Below, one piece after another: positions 1 through 7,945 of a DNA stretch of 64,000 nucleotides. Under the pieces are notes generated by a model. It ran no database searches. It saw nothing but the letters and a program-made list of their open reading frames with translations, and was not told where the DNA came from. This DNA is from Fodinicurvata halophila (GTDB taxonomy: Bacteria > Pseudomonadota > Alphaproteobacteria > Kiloniellales > DSM-21159), in assembly GCF_042651425.1 (NCBI RefSeq), contig NZ_JBHSCW010000011.1:220126-284125 (forward strand), in the 5' to 3' direction. The stretch's first letter is position 1; each line of letters opens with the position of its first letter. Position numbers and translations under genes: made by a program.

Positions 1-928
1 CGCCCTCTGCCGTCTTCTCGTAATGACTCAGCGGACGATAGGCGCCGGAGGTCGCGGCATAGGCATGGGCACCAGCCTCGATGGCGCGGGTGTCGTTTCC
101 GGTGGCCAGGGCCACGGAGGAGATCCCGTTCATGATACCCTTGTTGTGGGTGGCCGCCCGGTAGGGGTCCACTTCAGCGAACTCGGCCGCATCCAGCATG
201 GCATCGACGATCTCCGTCCCGCCAATTGCATCCTTGGGCCAGACGGCTCTCGCCCGGGCCAGGCGACGATCGGCCAGGTTCGAAAGGATGCGCAGATGGT
301 GCCGGCCACCGGTCCAGGACGCCAGCGTGGGCGCCAGGCGCTCCGCCATGGTGTTCACGGCATTGGCCCCCATGGCATCCTTCGTGTCCACGATGATGTG
401 GGTGACCACCATGCTGCCCCTGGAAGACGGCAGGACGCGCACCTGGAGATCGCGAAACCCGCCACCCAGCTTGACGAGCATCGGATCGCAACCGTTGCAG
501 ATCTGGGCGATTTCCGACTTGCGCTCCAGGATCTTGGCGCGCCCGGCCCAGGGATCGGAAAGGCCCAGGACCTGGATCTGGGCGATCATTTCCGTGGCGC
601 TGAGGGAGGTGTGGAATCCACCGCTGTCCCGGCATTGGCGGGCCGCGTTGCTGGCTGCCGCGATCACCGACGATTCCTCGGTGGCCATGGGCACCAGGAC
701 ATCGCGGCCATCCACAAGCATGTTCGTGGCAATTCCCAGTGGCACCCCGAAACTGGAGACGGCATTCTCCACAAGTCGGTCCGCCAGCTCGAACGGCAGG
801 GATTCCGTGGACAGCAGCCTGTCGAGATCTTCCTGCGCCAAGCCAGAAACATCCTTCACGGCATCGAGTCTTTCCTCACGCGAAAGCTTGTAGAATCCGC
901 CTATGCGCGAAGATTTCTGCTCACTCAT
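1..928 (-). CDS. mvaA: Degradative (class II) HMG-CoA reductase, 3' end beyond window
   Basis: The reading frame from the ATG at 928 runs off the left edge, giving about 309 N-terminal residues of a protein usually near 430. Visible class II signatures include ENAVSSFGVPLGIATN near residue 53 and DAMGANAVNTMAE in the middle, typical of bacterial NAD-dependent HMG-CoA reductases. Family knowledge: these enzymes oxidise mevalonate to HMG-CoA in organisms that grow on mevalonate. It lies 43 bases after a complete TRAP transporter on the same strand, so I infer one operon for mevalonate uptake and breakdown. The HMG-CoA lyase expected to follow would be outside the window. Identity is firm; direction of the reaction is inferred from context. 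Confidence 0.9.
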   Translation of the reverse strand, partial: MSEQKSSRIGGFYKLSREERLDAVKDVSGLAQEDLDRLLSTESLPFELADRLVENAVSSFGVPLGIATNMLVDGRDVLVPMATEESSVIAAASNAARQCRDSGGFHTSLSATEMIAQIQVLGLSDPWAGRAKILERKSEIAQICNGCDPMLVKLGGGFRDLQVRVLPSSRGSMVVTHIIVDTKDAMGANAVNTMAERLAPTLASWTGGRHHLRILSNLADRRLARARAVWPKDAIGGTEIVDAMLDAAEFAEVDPYRAATHNKGIMNGISSVALATGNDTRAIEAGAHAYAATSGAYRPLSHYEKTAEG

Positions 929-971
929 TGTATCGACTCACATCCTTGACGGTCCGAATGAAACCTGCGCC

Positions 972-2315
972 CTACCCCAGGACACGGGGCAACCAGAGGA
1001 TAACACTGGGGAAGGCCAAGCAGAACGCCAGCCCCACAATCTGCAGCAGAACAAAGGGCCATATGCTGCCGTAGATATCCTTCATGGATATTTCCGGAGG
1101 CGCCACCCCTTTCAGGTAGAAGAGCGCATAACCGAAAGGCGGTGTCAGGAACGAGGTCTGCAGGTTGACGGCCACCAGGATGGCAAACCACACGAGACGC
1201 TCCCCGCTATGCATGTCCAGGCCGAATTCGAGGCTCGCAACGATGGGGGCGAACAGCGGCAGCACCACATAGCTGATCTCGATCCACTCCAGGAAGAAGC
1301 CGAGTATGAAAATGATCAGCATCAGGACGATCAGCGTGCCATAGGGGCCGGTTCCCAGCGCCGTCGTGGCATCGAAGATCATGTCCTCGCCGCCAATGCG
1401 CTTGAAGATGGCGCTGAAGCAAGTCGCGCCGATCGCCACGAAGAGGATCATGGCAGAGGTCTTGCCTGTCTCGTAGACACAGGTCCTCAGGGTCTCCAGA
1501 TTCAGGGTCCGGTTGATGGCCGCCAGCAGGATTGTCCCCGCCGCACCGACAGCCGCAGCCTCCGTCGGGGTCGCGATACCGGCGATGATGGACCCCAGCA
1601 CACCCATGATCAGCAGCACGGGCGCAATCAGGTCCTTCAGAAGTTCCAGGATAACCGATATCCGCCCGCTATCGTCCTCGATAACGTTAACGGGCGCCTT
1701 GTGCGGTTGCAGAACCGCGACGCCAACGATGTATCCAATATAGATCGCGCCGAGCAGCAAGCCCGGAAGGATCGCCGCCGTGAACAGGTCACCCACGGAG
1801 ATCCGCAGGATATCGCCGACAAGAACCAGCATGATGCTGGGCGGGATGAGAATTCCCAGCGTCCCCGCGGCGCAGACCGTTCCACAGGCGAGCGACTTGT
1901 CATAGCCCTGCTTCATCATCACGGGCAGCGACAGCATGGCCAGCATCACCACCGAGGCACCGATAATGCCGGTGGAAGCCGCCATGACGATGCCGAGCAA
2001 CGCCACGGAAACCGCCAGTCCGCCCCGCATGCCCACGAACAGGCGCTCCAGGGACAGCAACAGGTTCTTGGCCAGGCCCGATTTTTCCAGCATCAGGCCC
2101 ATGAAGACGAACAGCGGCACGGCCAGCAGAAGCCAGTTTCCGATCACGCCCGTGAAGGTCCGATTGACCACCGAACCAAGAAACAGGAAAGGCAGGTCGG
2201 CGATGAAGGTGAAAAGGATGCCAAGACCGGCCAGGACAAACGCGACGGGATAGCCCGTGAAGATCCCCCCCATCAGGGCCAGAATCATCAGAAGCGGGAG
2301 CGTGTATTCACCCAT
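972..2315 (-). CDS. dctM: TRAP transporter large membrane subunit (DctM family)
   Basis: A 447-residue, very hydrophobic protein with about twelve membrane segments. It starts MGEYTLPLLMILALMGG and contains the DctM-type stretches GIIGASVVMLAML and GTLGILIPPSIMLV. It is the ion-coupled permease of a tripartite ATP-independent transporter in the inner membrane. An upstream extension of the frame is possible, but the ATG at 2315 gives the normal DctM N-terminus. It overlaps the end of dctQ by 8 bases, which implies translational coupling. The neighbouring HMG-CoA reductase suggests mevalonate as cargo (inference). Confidence 0.9.
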   Translation of the reverse strand: MGEYTLPLLMILALMGGIFTGYPVAFVLAGLGILFTFIADLPFLFLGSVVNRTFTGVIGNWLLLAVPLFVFMGLMLEKSGLAKNLLLSLERLFVGMRGGLAVSVALLGIVMAASTGIIGASVVMLAMLSLPVMMKQGYDKSLACGTVCAAGTLGILIPPSIMLVLVGDILRISVGDLFTAAILPGLLLGAIYIGYIVGVAVLQPHKAPVNVIEDDSGRISVILELLKDLIAPVLLIMGVLGSIIAGIATPTEAAAVGAAGTILLAAINRTLNLETLRTCVYETGKTSAMILFVAIGATCFSAIFKRIGGEDMIFDATTALGTGPYGTLIVLMLIIFILGFFLEWIEISYVVLPLFAPIVASLEFGLDMHSGERLVWFAILVAVNLQTSFLTPPFGYALFYLKGVAPPEISMKDIYGSIWPFVLLQIVGLAFCLAFPSVILWLPRVLG

Positions 2316-2910
2316 TGGTTTCTTGTGTTCCTCTACCCTGTTCGCTGTCCTTCCCGGACAACAGCGCGCCCAGGTTTTCGAGAATCCGCCCCAGTCCTGC
2401 CAGGAAGAGTACGCAAAGCCCGATGGGCAGGAACGCCTTGACCAGGTAGCGATCCGACAGGCCGCCGTAATCCGAACCTTCTCCGGAGCGATAGGCCATG
2501 TCGACAAATCCCAGCGACAACCACGCAATCAGGGCACAATAGGGCAGCAGCAGGACGAGATCGCCAACGATATCGATGATACGCTGCCATTTCGGCCCCA
2601 CTCCGGCGTAGATAAGATCCACCCGCACATGATGGTTCTCGCGCAGGGCATAGGCACCGCCCAGCATGATCATGACGGCGAAGAGGTGCCATTGCAGTTC
2701 GACCAGACTGGTGAGGGTCAGCTGGTTGGAGAAAAGCAGGACGCGACCTTCCCATTGGGCAATGGTGCCCACCCCGAACAAGCTGCCGATCACCACGAAA
2801 AGCGCTGCCAGGATCACCGGCAGGATCAGCCAGGATGCCAAACGGCCGGGCCACGCGCTGATCTCTCCCAGCGCGCGGCCCACCCGTTCTATAGCCTTGA
2901 AGAAAGCCAT
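2308..2910 (-). CDS. dctQ: TRAP transporter small membrane subunit (DctQ family)
   Basis: A 200-residue protein with four predicted membrane segments, roughly residues 20-45, 60-80, 100-125 and 150-172, and the usual DctQ-like charged stretch LRENHHVRVDLIY between segments 2 and 3. DctQ bridges the binding protein and the large permease. The gene starts 16 bases after dctP ends and overlaps dctM, so the three form an operon in the order P-Q-M followed by mvaA. The C-terminal tail is rich in polar residues, which is normal. Confidence 0.88.
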   Translation of the reverse strand: MAFFKAIERVGRALGEISAWPGRLASWLILPVILAALFVVIGSLFGVGTIAQWEGRVLLFSNQLTLTSLVELQWHLFAVMIMLGGAYALRENHHVRVDLIYAGVGPKWQRIIDIVGDLVLLLPYCALIAWLSLGFVDMAYRSGEGSDYGGLSDRYLVKAFLPIGLCVLFLAGLGRILENLGALLSGKDSEQGRGTQETNG

Positions 2911-2926
2911 GGATCAGGAACCCTGA

Positions 2927-3991
2927 TCACTCTTTCGGCAGAGTCTGCAGTTCCTGCCAGCGGCCGGCTGTCTCCATGTAGGCCAGGAGGGATTCATAGG
3001 CTTCCTTGAAGTGCGGGTCGTTGGCTGCCTCTTCCTCAAGGACTTCCCTGGACGCCTTGCGAAGCGCATCCAGAACCTCATCGGGGAAGCGCTTCACCTC
3101 GACACCCTCTTCTTCCTCGAACTTGTCGATGGCATCGGCCTGCGCTTCAGGAGCGGAGCCCATGGACCAGATGATGTTGGCCTTGCAGGCGGCCCAGAAC
3201 TGGTCCTTTTCTTCCTGGGTGTACTGGTTCCAGACATCCTGGTTGATGATGAAGGAGTTCCAGCTGGCTGGCTGGTGCCAACCCGGGAAGTAGTAGTAAT
3301 CGGCGATTTCGGCAAAGCCGAGGGTGTCGTCGATGATCGGCAGAGAGAACTCCGTGGCATCGATACGACCACGCTCCAGGGCCACATAGAGCTCACTGGC
3401 CGGGATCAGCTGCGTGGATGCGCCGAGCTTGTTGAGCACCTTGCCGCCCAGTCCGGAAATGCGCATCGTGAGACCTTCGAAGTCCTCCGGCGAATTGATT
3501 TCCTGGTTGAACCAGCCGCCGGCTTCCGGGGCGGTCAGGTGGCAGGGCAGCACCTGGACATTGTATTCGTCGTAAGCATCCTGGAGAATCTCCAGTCCGC
3601 CGCCTTCCCACATCCAGCCGAGGAACAGCTCCGGACCTGGCCCGAAGGGCATTGCGCCGGCCAGACCGGCAACGGGAACGGTGCCGCCCCAATAGCCGAT
3701 CCAGTCCCAGCCAGCCTGCACCGAGCCCTGGCTGACGGCATTGAAGACCTCGAGCGCGGGCACGAGATCGCCGTCGCCGTGGATGTTGAGGGTGATCTCC
3801 CCTTCGGTTACCTCGGCAAGGAGGTCGGCGAACTTCTCGCCGCCTTCGCCCAGATAGGTCAGGTTCTTTGGAAAGGTGCTGGCAACGTCCAGTTCGGACG
3901 GCCCGCCCTGTGCGCCGGCTGAGGTGGCCCCGCCGAATGCCAGCGCGGCCGCCGCAGCGGCGGGAATAAGGTTCTTGGTCAATGAATTCAT
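2927..3991 (-). CDS. dctP: TRAP transporter solute-binding protein (DctP family), possibly mevalonate-specific
   Basis: A 354-residue periplasmic protein. The ATG at 3991 is preceded by a strong GGAGGA ribosome site and followed by a signal peptide (MNSLTKNLIPAAAAAALAFG, cleavage near AGAQ). The upstream in-frame extension is therefore rejected. DctP features include FEGLTMRISGLGGKVLNKLG in mid-protein, which carries the conserved ligand-carboxylate arginine region, and YVALERGRIDATE. Family knowledge: DctP proteins bind organic acids. Some SBPs linked to HMG-CoA reductase genes bind mevalonate, so mevalonate is the leading candidate here (inference from context only). Confidence 0.9.
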   Translation of the reverse strand: MNSLTKNLIPAAAAAALAFGGATSAGAQGGPSELDVASTFPKNLTYLGEGGEKFADLLAEVTEGEITLNIHGDGDLVPALEVFNAVSQGSVQAGWDWIGYWGGTVPVAGLAGAMPFGPGPELFLGWMWEGGGLEILQDAYDEYNVQVLPCHLTAPEAGGWFNQEINSPEDFEGLTMRISGLGGKVLNKLGASTQLIPASELYVALERGRIDATEFSLPIIDDTLGFAEIADYYYFPGWHQPASWNSFIINQDVWNQYTQEEKDQFWAACKANIIWSMGSAPEAQADAIDKFEEEEGVEVKRFPDEVLDALRKASREVLEEEAANDPHFKEAYESLLAYMETAGRWQELQTLPKE

Positions 3992-4374
3992 TTCGTCCTC
4001 CCATATGTTTGTCGATATGCGGATTGGTTTCCCGCTTCTTCTCGTCGGGTTCCGCGTTATATCATTCAGCACTGAATTCCCATCCGCCGAAGCAAGATGG
4101 TATCATGCAAAGCGATAGGAGCTAATCTTTCAAAGACTGCGTAACAATGTCAATGATTATACTGGGATATGGAAAAATTTGCGGTGCACTTGCTAGTCTG
4201 CCCGCAACATTATTCCTGTTTTTTTAATAGGAGTGAATTGAGGCTGGCGCATACCTGTCGGAGGCATCGCGCTCAAGCAGCACTCTCGACTCATACAAGC
4301 ACCTCATCGCGCGGAAGGCAATCGTCCTTCTGTCCCGCCCTCAGGGTATTCCTAGCGAACGCGAGCGAAGCTTC
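3992..4374. other. Intergenic stretch, 383 bp
   Basis: Apart from the palindrome at 4064-4077 and the presumed dctP promoter, I see no convincing gene. The stretch 4140-4230 is noticeably more AT-rich than its surroundings. A 7-bp arm pair, AGCGAAC (4354-4360) and GTTCGCT, overlaps the stop of the next gene and could serve as a weak terminator. Confidence 0.5.
4064..4077. promoter_or_regulatory. 14-bp palindrome upstream of the TRAP/HMG-CoA reductase operon
   Basis: ATTCAG-CA-CTGAAT is a perfect inverted repeat 73 bases upstream of the dctP start. It sits next to an AT-rich TATATCA stretch that could be part of a promoter. It has the size and position of a repressor or activator operator for the P-Q-M-mvaA operon. 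No regulator gene lies beside it in the window, so the binding protein is unknown. Confidence 0.4.
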
Positions 4375-4689
4375 TCATGCGTGTTCGCTCTCCGACCCGA
4401 GAGGTGTGGCCGACAATACGGCCGGATTCCCCGGAGAGTCATCGAACCGGGCAGCTTCTTCCGCCGACAACTTCTTGATCCAGTAGAGCCGCTCATTGTC
4501 CAGGCCGCTGTTGAAACTGTGGCTTTCGTTGCCGACACCCCCTTCACGCTTGGGATATTCCAGCTTGGACGCCACCACGCGCGCCATGCCGGCGGTATCG
4601 GCACGCACAATCACCTCTTCCCAGATCGGCCGCCCCAGCCAAGCGGAATCGCTGGGAGCCACCACGGGATAGAGTCGCCAGATCGCCAT
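4375..4689 (-). CDS. Hypothetical protein, 104 aa, beside the denitrification regulator
   Basis: I do not recognise this family. The start at 4689 is fixed by an excellent AAGGAGG site 6-7 bases upstream. The product begins MAIWRLYPVVAPSDSAWLGR, continues with WEEVIVRADTAGMARVVASK, and looks like a small soluble cytosolic alpha/beta protein with no signal or membrane segment. It lies 128 bases beyond the end of the Crp/Fnr-type regulator on the same strand, so it may be co-transcribed with it. Codon use resembles the neighbours. Confidence 0.7.
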   Translation of the reverse strand: MAIWRLYPVVAPSDSAWLGRPIWEEVIVRADTAGMARVVASKLEYPKREGGVGNESHSFNSGLDNERLYWIKKLSAEEAARFDDSPGNPAVLSATPLGSESEHA

Positions 4690-4817
4690 GCTCGAACCTC
4701 CTTCAACCAAGCGCGGACAACAACGGAATTGCCCTACCCGCATATATTGAGCCGGAAACAGCTGCTTCAAGCGCATCTCGTGGAGGTAAGAGGCGTGGCG
4801 GGCCGCGTGCTCTCCCA

Positions 4818-5513
4818 TCAGTCGCTTTCCGCGATCTCCGCGAGCTCCTCCGGCTGGCAGACCATGATCCGGCGACGACCACTCACCACCACCCCCAGCT
4901 TTTCCCAGGTACTCAGGGTTCGGCTGACGGTATGCAGCGTGGTGCCGGCCATCTCGGCCAGGTCCTGACGCGACAGGGGAAAGGCAATCTCGATTCCCGC
5001 AGGCGTGCGCCGTCCGGCCTGCTCGACAAGCCGCAGGAGCGTGTGCGCGATCCGGCGCTCCACCTTCTCGGTGGAAAGCTGGCGCAGGCGCAACTGGGTC
5101 TCCTGATAGCGACGTCCCAGAACCGAAACGCTGTTGAGTGCAATCTGTGGGTAACGGCCCATCAGGGCATGTATGGAGTCGCTGGACCAGCCCAGCAGGT
5201 AACTGTCTTCCACGGCGCTGACGGTGCCCGGATAGCTCTCGCCACCGGAAAGGACGGCATAACCGGCCAGCTCTCCCGGTCCCAGATAGCGCAGAATAAC
5301 CTGGGCCCCCTCGGCCGTGGACTGGGACACCCGCAAGCGCCCCACCACCACGACATAGAGGGCGGAGACGGCATCATCCTGGAAAAAGAGTGTGGACCCT
5401 TTTGGCAGCTGCTTTCGGAACCCCCCGGCCCAGATATCCTCCAGAGCCTCCCGGGGAAGGGAACGAAAGATTTCCGTGCCGGCCAGAATATCCAGATCGG
5501 CTTTTCCTTCCAT
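4818..5513 (-). CDS. nnrR: Crp/Fnr-family regulator, NnrR/DNR type
   Basis: A 231-residue two-domain regulator. Residues 1-120 form a cyclic-nucleotide-like beta-roll (LPKGSTLFFQDDAVSALYVV), then comes a dimerisation helix, and residues 150-225 form a Crp-type helix-turn-helix. It lacks the N-terminal cysteine cluster of Fnr, as expected for NnrR/DNR nitric-oxide sensors. The recognition helix reads HTVSRTLSTWEKLG, in which the Ser-Arg pair matches proteins that read TTG-N8-CAA boxes. Such boxes are present upstream of the divergent nirK and of the pseudoazurin gene. It probably activates the whole nitrogen-oxide block; the nnrR symbol is by inference. Confidence 0.85.
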   Translation of the reverse strand: MEGKADLDILAGTEIFRSLPREALEDIWAGGFRKQLPKGSTLFFQDDAVSALYVVVVGRLRVSQSTAEGAQVILRYLGPGELAGYAVLSGGESYPGTVSAVEDSYLLGWSSDSIHALMGRYPQIALNSVSVLGRRYQETQLRLRQLSTEKVERRIAHTLLRLVEQAGRRTPAGIEIAFPLSRQDLAEMAGTTLHTVSRTLSTWEKLGVVVSGRRRIMVCQPEELAEIAESD

Positions 5514-5595
5514 ACGCGCGGTCGCTTCAGCCCCTGTCCCGTGTGTTCGAACTCTAACGACTGCTCCTGGAGGAAGCGATAATAATCACCGCAGT

Positions 5596-5609
5596 TTGTT
5601 CTGGCGCAA
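5596..5609 (+). promoter_or_regulatory. NnrR/Fnr-type box in the nirK promoter
   Basis: TTGTTCTGGCGCAA (TTG-N8-CAA) lies 83 bases before the nirK start. A -10-like hexamer CATAAG sits at 5632-5637. The predicted start near 5644 places the box centre at about -41.5, the classic position for Fnr-type activation. A 12-of-14 match, TTGTTCCAGCGCAA, is found upstream of the pseudoazurin gene. The divergent regulator gene could also be controlled from here. Confidence 0.7.
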
Positions 5610-5691
5610 AGTCCGCGACCAGGCTTTCGGGCATAAGGATCGGGACATCACGGGATGTCCTGACAAACGTTCAGTTCAAGGAGTAACGACG

Positions 5692-6741
5692 ATGAAACGC
5701 AACACCCTGGTCACCACGACAAGCGCCCTGGCCCTGGCCATAGCCCTTGGCGGTTTCGGATCTGCAGTGGCAGAGGACAAGGCGCCCGAGAGCGCGCAGG
5801 CTGCGGGAGTTGCCGACATCGTGCGCGCGCCCACCGACCTGCCCCCAGCCATCGACCGTACGGAGCCCGAGACCGTCAAGGTTGAGCTCGAAACCATCGA
5901 GAAGGTGGGTCAGCTCGACGACGGAACCACATACCGCTACTGGACCTTCAACGGTCAGGTGCCCGGCCCCATGGTTCGGGTCCGTGTCGGCGACACGGTG
6001 GAAGTGTCGATGAAGAACGATGAGAACAGCTGGATGCCGCACAACGTGGACTTCCACGCGGTAACCGGGCCGCACGGCGGCGGTGCAGCGACCATGGCCG
6101 ACCCCGGCAAGGACTCGAACGGCTTTTCGTTCAAGGCCCTGAAGCCCGGCCTCTATGTCTACCACTGTGCAGTCCCGAGCGTGGCGCATCACATCTCGAA
6201 CGGCATGTACGGCATGATCCTGGTGGAGCCTGAAGGCGGACTGCCTGAAGTGGACCGTGAGTTCTATGTCATGCAAGGCGAGCTCTATACCGAGGAGCCC
6301 TTCGGCACCAAGGGTGAGCTGATGGAGAGCTACGAGAAGCTGTCGGCCGAACAGCCCGAGTACTACGTCTTCAACGGCGCTGCTGAAGCACTGACCGGCG
6401 AGAAGGCTCTCAAGGCGGAAGTTGGCGAAAGCATCCGGATCTTCTTCGGGGTCGGCGGCCCGAACAAGACCTCTTCGTTCCACGTGATCGGCGAGATCTT
6501 CGACACGGTCTACTCGAACGCGTCACTGACCAGCGAGCCACTAATGGACGTGCAGACCATCTCAGTGCCTCCGGGCGGTGCGTCAGTCGTCGACCTGGAG
6601 CTCGAAGTACCGGGCACCTACGTCCTGGTGGACCACGCCCTCTCGCGGGCCGAACGCGGCCTGGCCGGACACCTGGTGGTGGAAGGTCCGGAGAACCCCG
6701 AGATTTTCCAGGAGCATGAGGCCAAGGAACCGACGTCCTGA
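5692..6741 (+). CDS. nirK: Copper-containing nitrite reductase
   Basis: A 349-residue periplasmic enzyme that reduces nitrite to nitric oxide. The start at 5692 has an AAGGAG site and opens a signal peptide (MKRNTLVTTTSALALAIALG, cleavage after AVAED). Two cupredoxin domains follow. Ligand motifs are visible: MPHNVDFHAVTG (type 1 and type 2 His), YHCAVPSVAHHISNGM (His, Cys, His, Met of type 1) and SSFHVIGEIFDTVY in the second domain. The short YHCAVPSVAHH loop suggests a class II NirK. Electrons probably come from the pseudoazurin encoded at 10556. Transcription is likely activated by the adjacent NnrR-like protein. Confidence 0.96.
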   Translation: MKRNTLVTTTSALALAIALGGFGSAVAEDKAPESAQAAGVADIVRAPTDLPPAIDRTEPETVKVELETIEKVGQLDDGTTYRYWTFNGQVPGPMVRVRVGDTVEVSMKNDENSWMPHNVDFHAVTGPHGGGAATMADPGKDSNGFSFKALKPGLYVYHCAVPSVAHHISNGMYGMILVEPEGGLPEVDREFYVMQGELYTEEPFGTKGELMESYEKLSAEQPEYYVFNGAAEALTGEKALKAEVGESIRIFFGVGGPNKTSSFHVIGEIFDTVYSNASLTSEPLMDVQTISVPPGGASVVDLELEVPGTYVLVDHALSRAERGLAGHLVVEGPENPEIFQEHEAKEPTS

Positions 6742-6774
6742 AACCTCCCTCCTGTGAAGCGAGGATGACAACGA

Positions 6775-6800
6775 ATCGGCTGCCCTTCGGGGCAGCCGAT
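6775..6800 (+). terminator. UUCG-capped hairpin after nirK
   Basis: An 11-bp perfect stem, ATCGGCTGCCC with GGGCAGCCGAT, closed by a TTCG tetraloop, 34 bases after the nirK stop. There is no long T-run after it (CTGTAT), so it may act as a weak terminator or as an mRNA 3'-stabiliser. It precedes the start chosen for the next gene. Confidence 0.6.
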
Positions 6801-6842
6801 CTGTATAGTGCCGCTGCAAGGTACACCAGCTGCGGACATGCC

Positions 6843-7502
6843 ATGCTGCAGATCGACAAGACCGACCTCACCCGCCATCACGCCCCGAAGGGACTCTCCG
6901 ATCGCTTCGCATACACGCTGGTAAGCGGCCTCGGCCATCTCGCCCGTGGCGCCTTTGGCCGCCGGTACGGCAATCGCACCATCGTCCTCGAAACCATCGC
7001 AGCCGTTCCGGGAATGGTGGCCGCCACACTGCTGCACTTGAAATGCCTGCGGCGTCTTCAGGACGACCGTGGCTGGGTGCGCAGCCTGATGGACGAGGCC
7101 GAGAACCAGCGCACGCACCTGATGGTCTTCGTCACCCTCGACCGACCGAACGGCTTCGAGCGTATCCTGATTCTCCTGGCCCAGGGCCTGTTCTACAACG
7201 CCCACTTCCTGATCTGCCTCTTTTCGCCCAAGACCGCCCACCGCATAACCGGCTATTTCGCCGAGGATGCCGTCGAGGGCTACAGCGAATACCTGCGCGA
7301 GATCGATCAGGGCCGACGCGAGAACCCGCCAGCCCCGGATCTCGCCATCGCCTACTGGAACCTGGAGCCGGATGCGCGCCTGAGGGACGCTATCGTCGCC
7401 ATGCAGGAGGACGAAGCCATCCACCGTGACATCAATCACGGTTTCGCCGATGTCCTGGCACGCGGGCAGAACCTGCCCGACCCGCCCTCTCCACTTCTGT
7501 AA
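6843..7502 (+). CDS. aox: Alternative-oxidase-like membrane protein with atypical diiron motifs
   Basis: A 219-residue protein that aligns with the diiron ubiquinol oxidase AOX. It has the LET motif (E50), a NERMHL-like NQRTHL (Q89, H92), an LEEEA-like FAEDA (A140-E141-D142) with the following Y147, and the terminal DEAIHRDINH (E191, H194). Two glutamates that are iron ligands in known AOX are replaced, by Gln89 and Ala140, although E141 or D142 could substitute for the second. Family role: cyanide- and NO-resistant quinol oxidation. Its place between nirK and nor fits a NO-tolerant function. The ATG at 6843 is preferred because the in-frame ATG at 6765 would place the nirK hairpin inside the gene; its ribosome site is weak. 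Confidence 0.8.
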   Translation: MLQIDKTDLTRHHAPKGLSDRFAYTLVSGLGHLARGAFGRRYGNRTIVLETIAAVPGMVAATLLHLKCLRRLQDDRGWVRSLMDEAENQRTHLMVFVTLDRPNGFERILILLAQGLFYNAHFLICLFSPKTAHRITGYFAEDAVEGYSEYLREIDQGRRENPPAPDLAIAYWNLEPDARLRDAIVAMQEDEAIHRDINHGFADVLARGQNLPDPPSPLL

Positions 7503-7506
7503 GGCG

Positions 7507-7908
7507 TCATCCCGCCAAGGTATAGAAGACCCCCAAGGGGTGATGGGCGCGCGCGATGGAAAAGATGAAGGCGTAGACCAGCAGCGCTGCCGCCCAGGCG
7601 CCGATCCGTATCATGCGGGTACGCGCCCTCCAGAACGCGAAATAGCCCAGCAGGATATAGACGACCAGCAGCAGCACTTTCACGGTCAGCCAGCCGTGGA
7701 AGAACGGATACTGCTGCACGATCGTCATCAGCATCAGGGCCGCCGTCAGCAGAACCGTGTCGATGGTGTAGCTGAGATAGCGCACCGGCGCGACCATGGC
7801 CCAGCGCGTGCCCGCGAAGAGCGCCAGACCGCGCAACAGAAATAGTCCGCCGCTGGCAAGCACGGCCCAAACGTGGACCAGCCTGATCTCCGAATAGAAC
7901 TCGATCAT
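7507..7908 (-). CDS. SirB2-type small membrane protein
   Basis: A 133-residue inner-membrane protein with four or five hydrophobic helices and the SirB-family pattern: IRLVHVWAVLASGGLFLLRG at the N-terminus, YLSYTIDTVLLTAALMLM, and the Gly/Phe-rich VYILLGYFAFWR. The biochemical function of the family is not established. It ends 5 bases from the convergent AOX-like gene and starts 37 bases after the nitric oxide reductase gene ends, so it is probably the second gene of the nor transcript. Conserved histidines (residues 12 and 71) could bind haem or metal (inference). Confidence 0.8.
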   Translation of the reverse strand: MIEFYSEIRLVHVWAVLASGGLFLLRGLALFAGTRWAMVAPVRYLSYTIDTVLLTAALMLMTIVQQYPFFHGWLTVKVLLLVVYILLGYFAFWRARTRMIRIGAWAAALLVYAFIFSIARAHHPLGVFYTLAG

Positions 7909-7945
7909 TCAGGCAGGCCGCCCCCTGTCTGCCAGACCGGCCGGA

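Noticed and set aside
23..949. Open plus-strand frame of 308 codons at the left edge
   Set aside because: It is the mirror of the HMG-CoA reductase gene on the other strand. Its translation is rich in Gly, His and Arg with no family features, while the minus strand gives clear class II reductase motifs.
903..2441. Plus-strand frame of 512 codons over the TRAP permease
   Set aside because: The product is a Gln/His/Arg-rich string with no domain pattern; the minus strand encodes a clean DctM permease. Similar long shadow frames over other genes (8171-9664, 32689-34266, 53502-55076) were rejected for the same reason.
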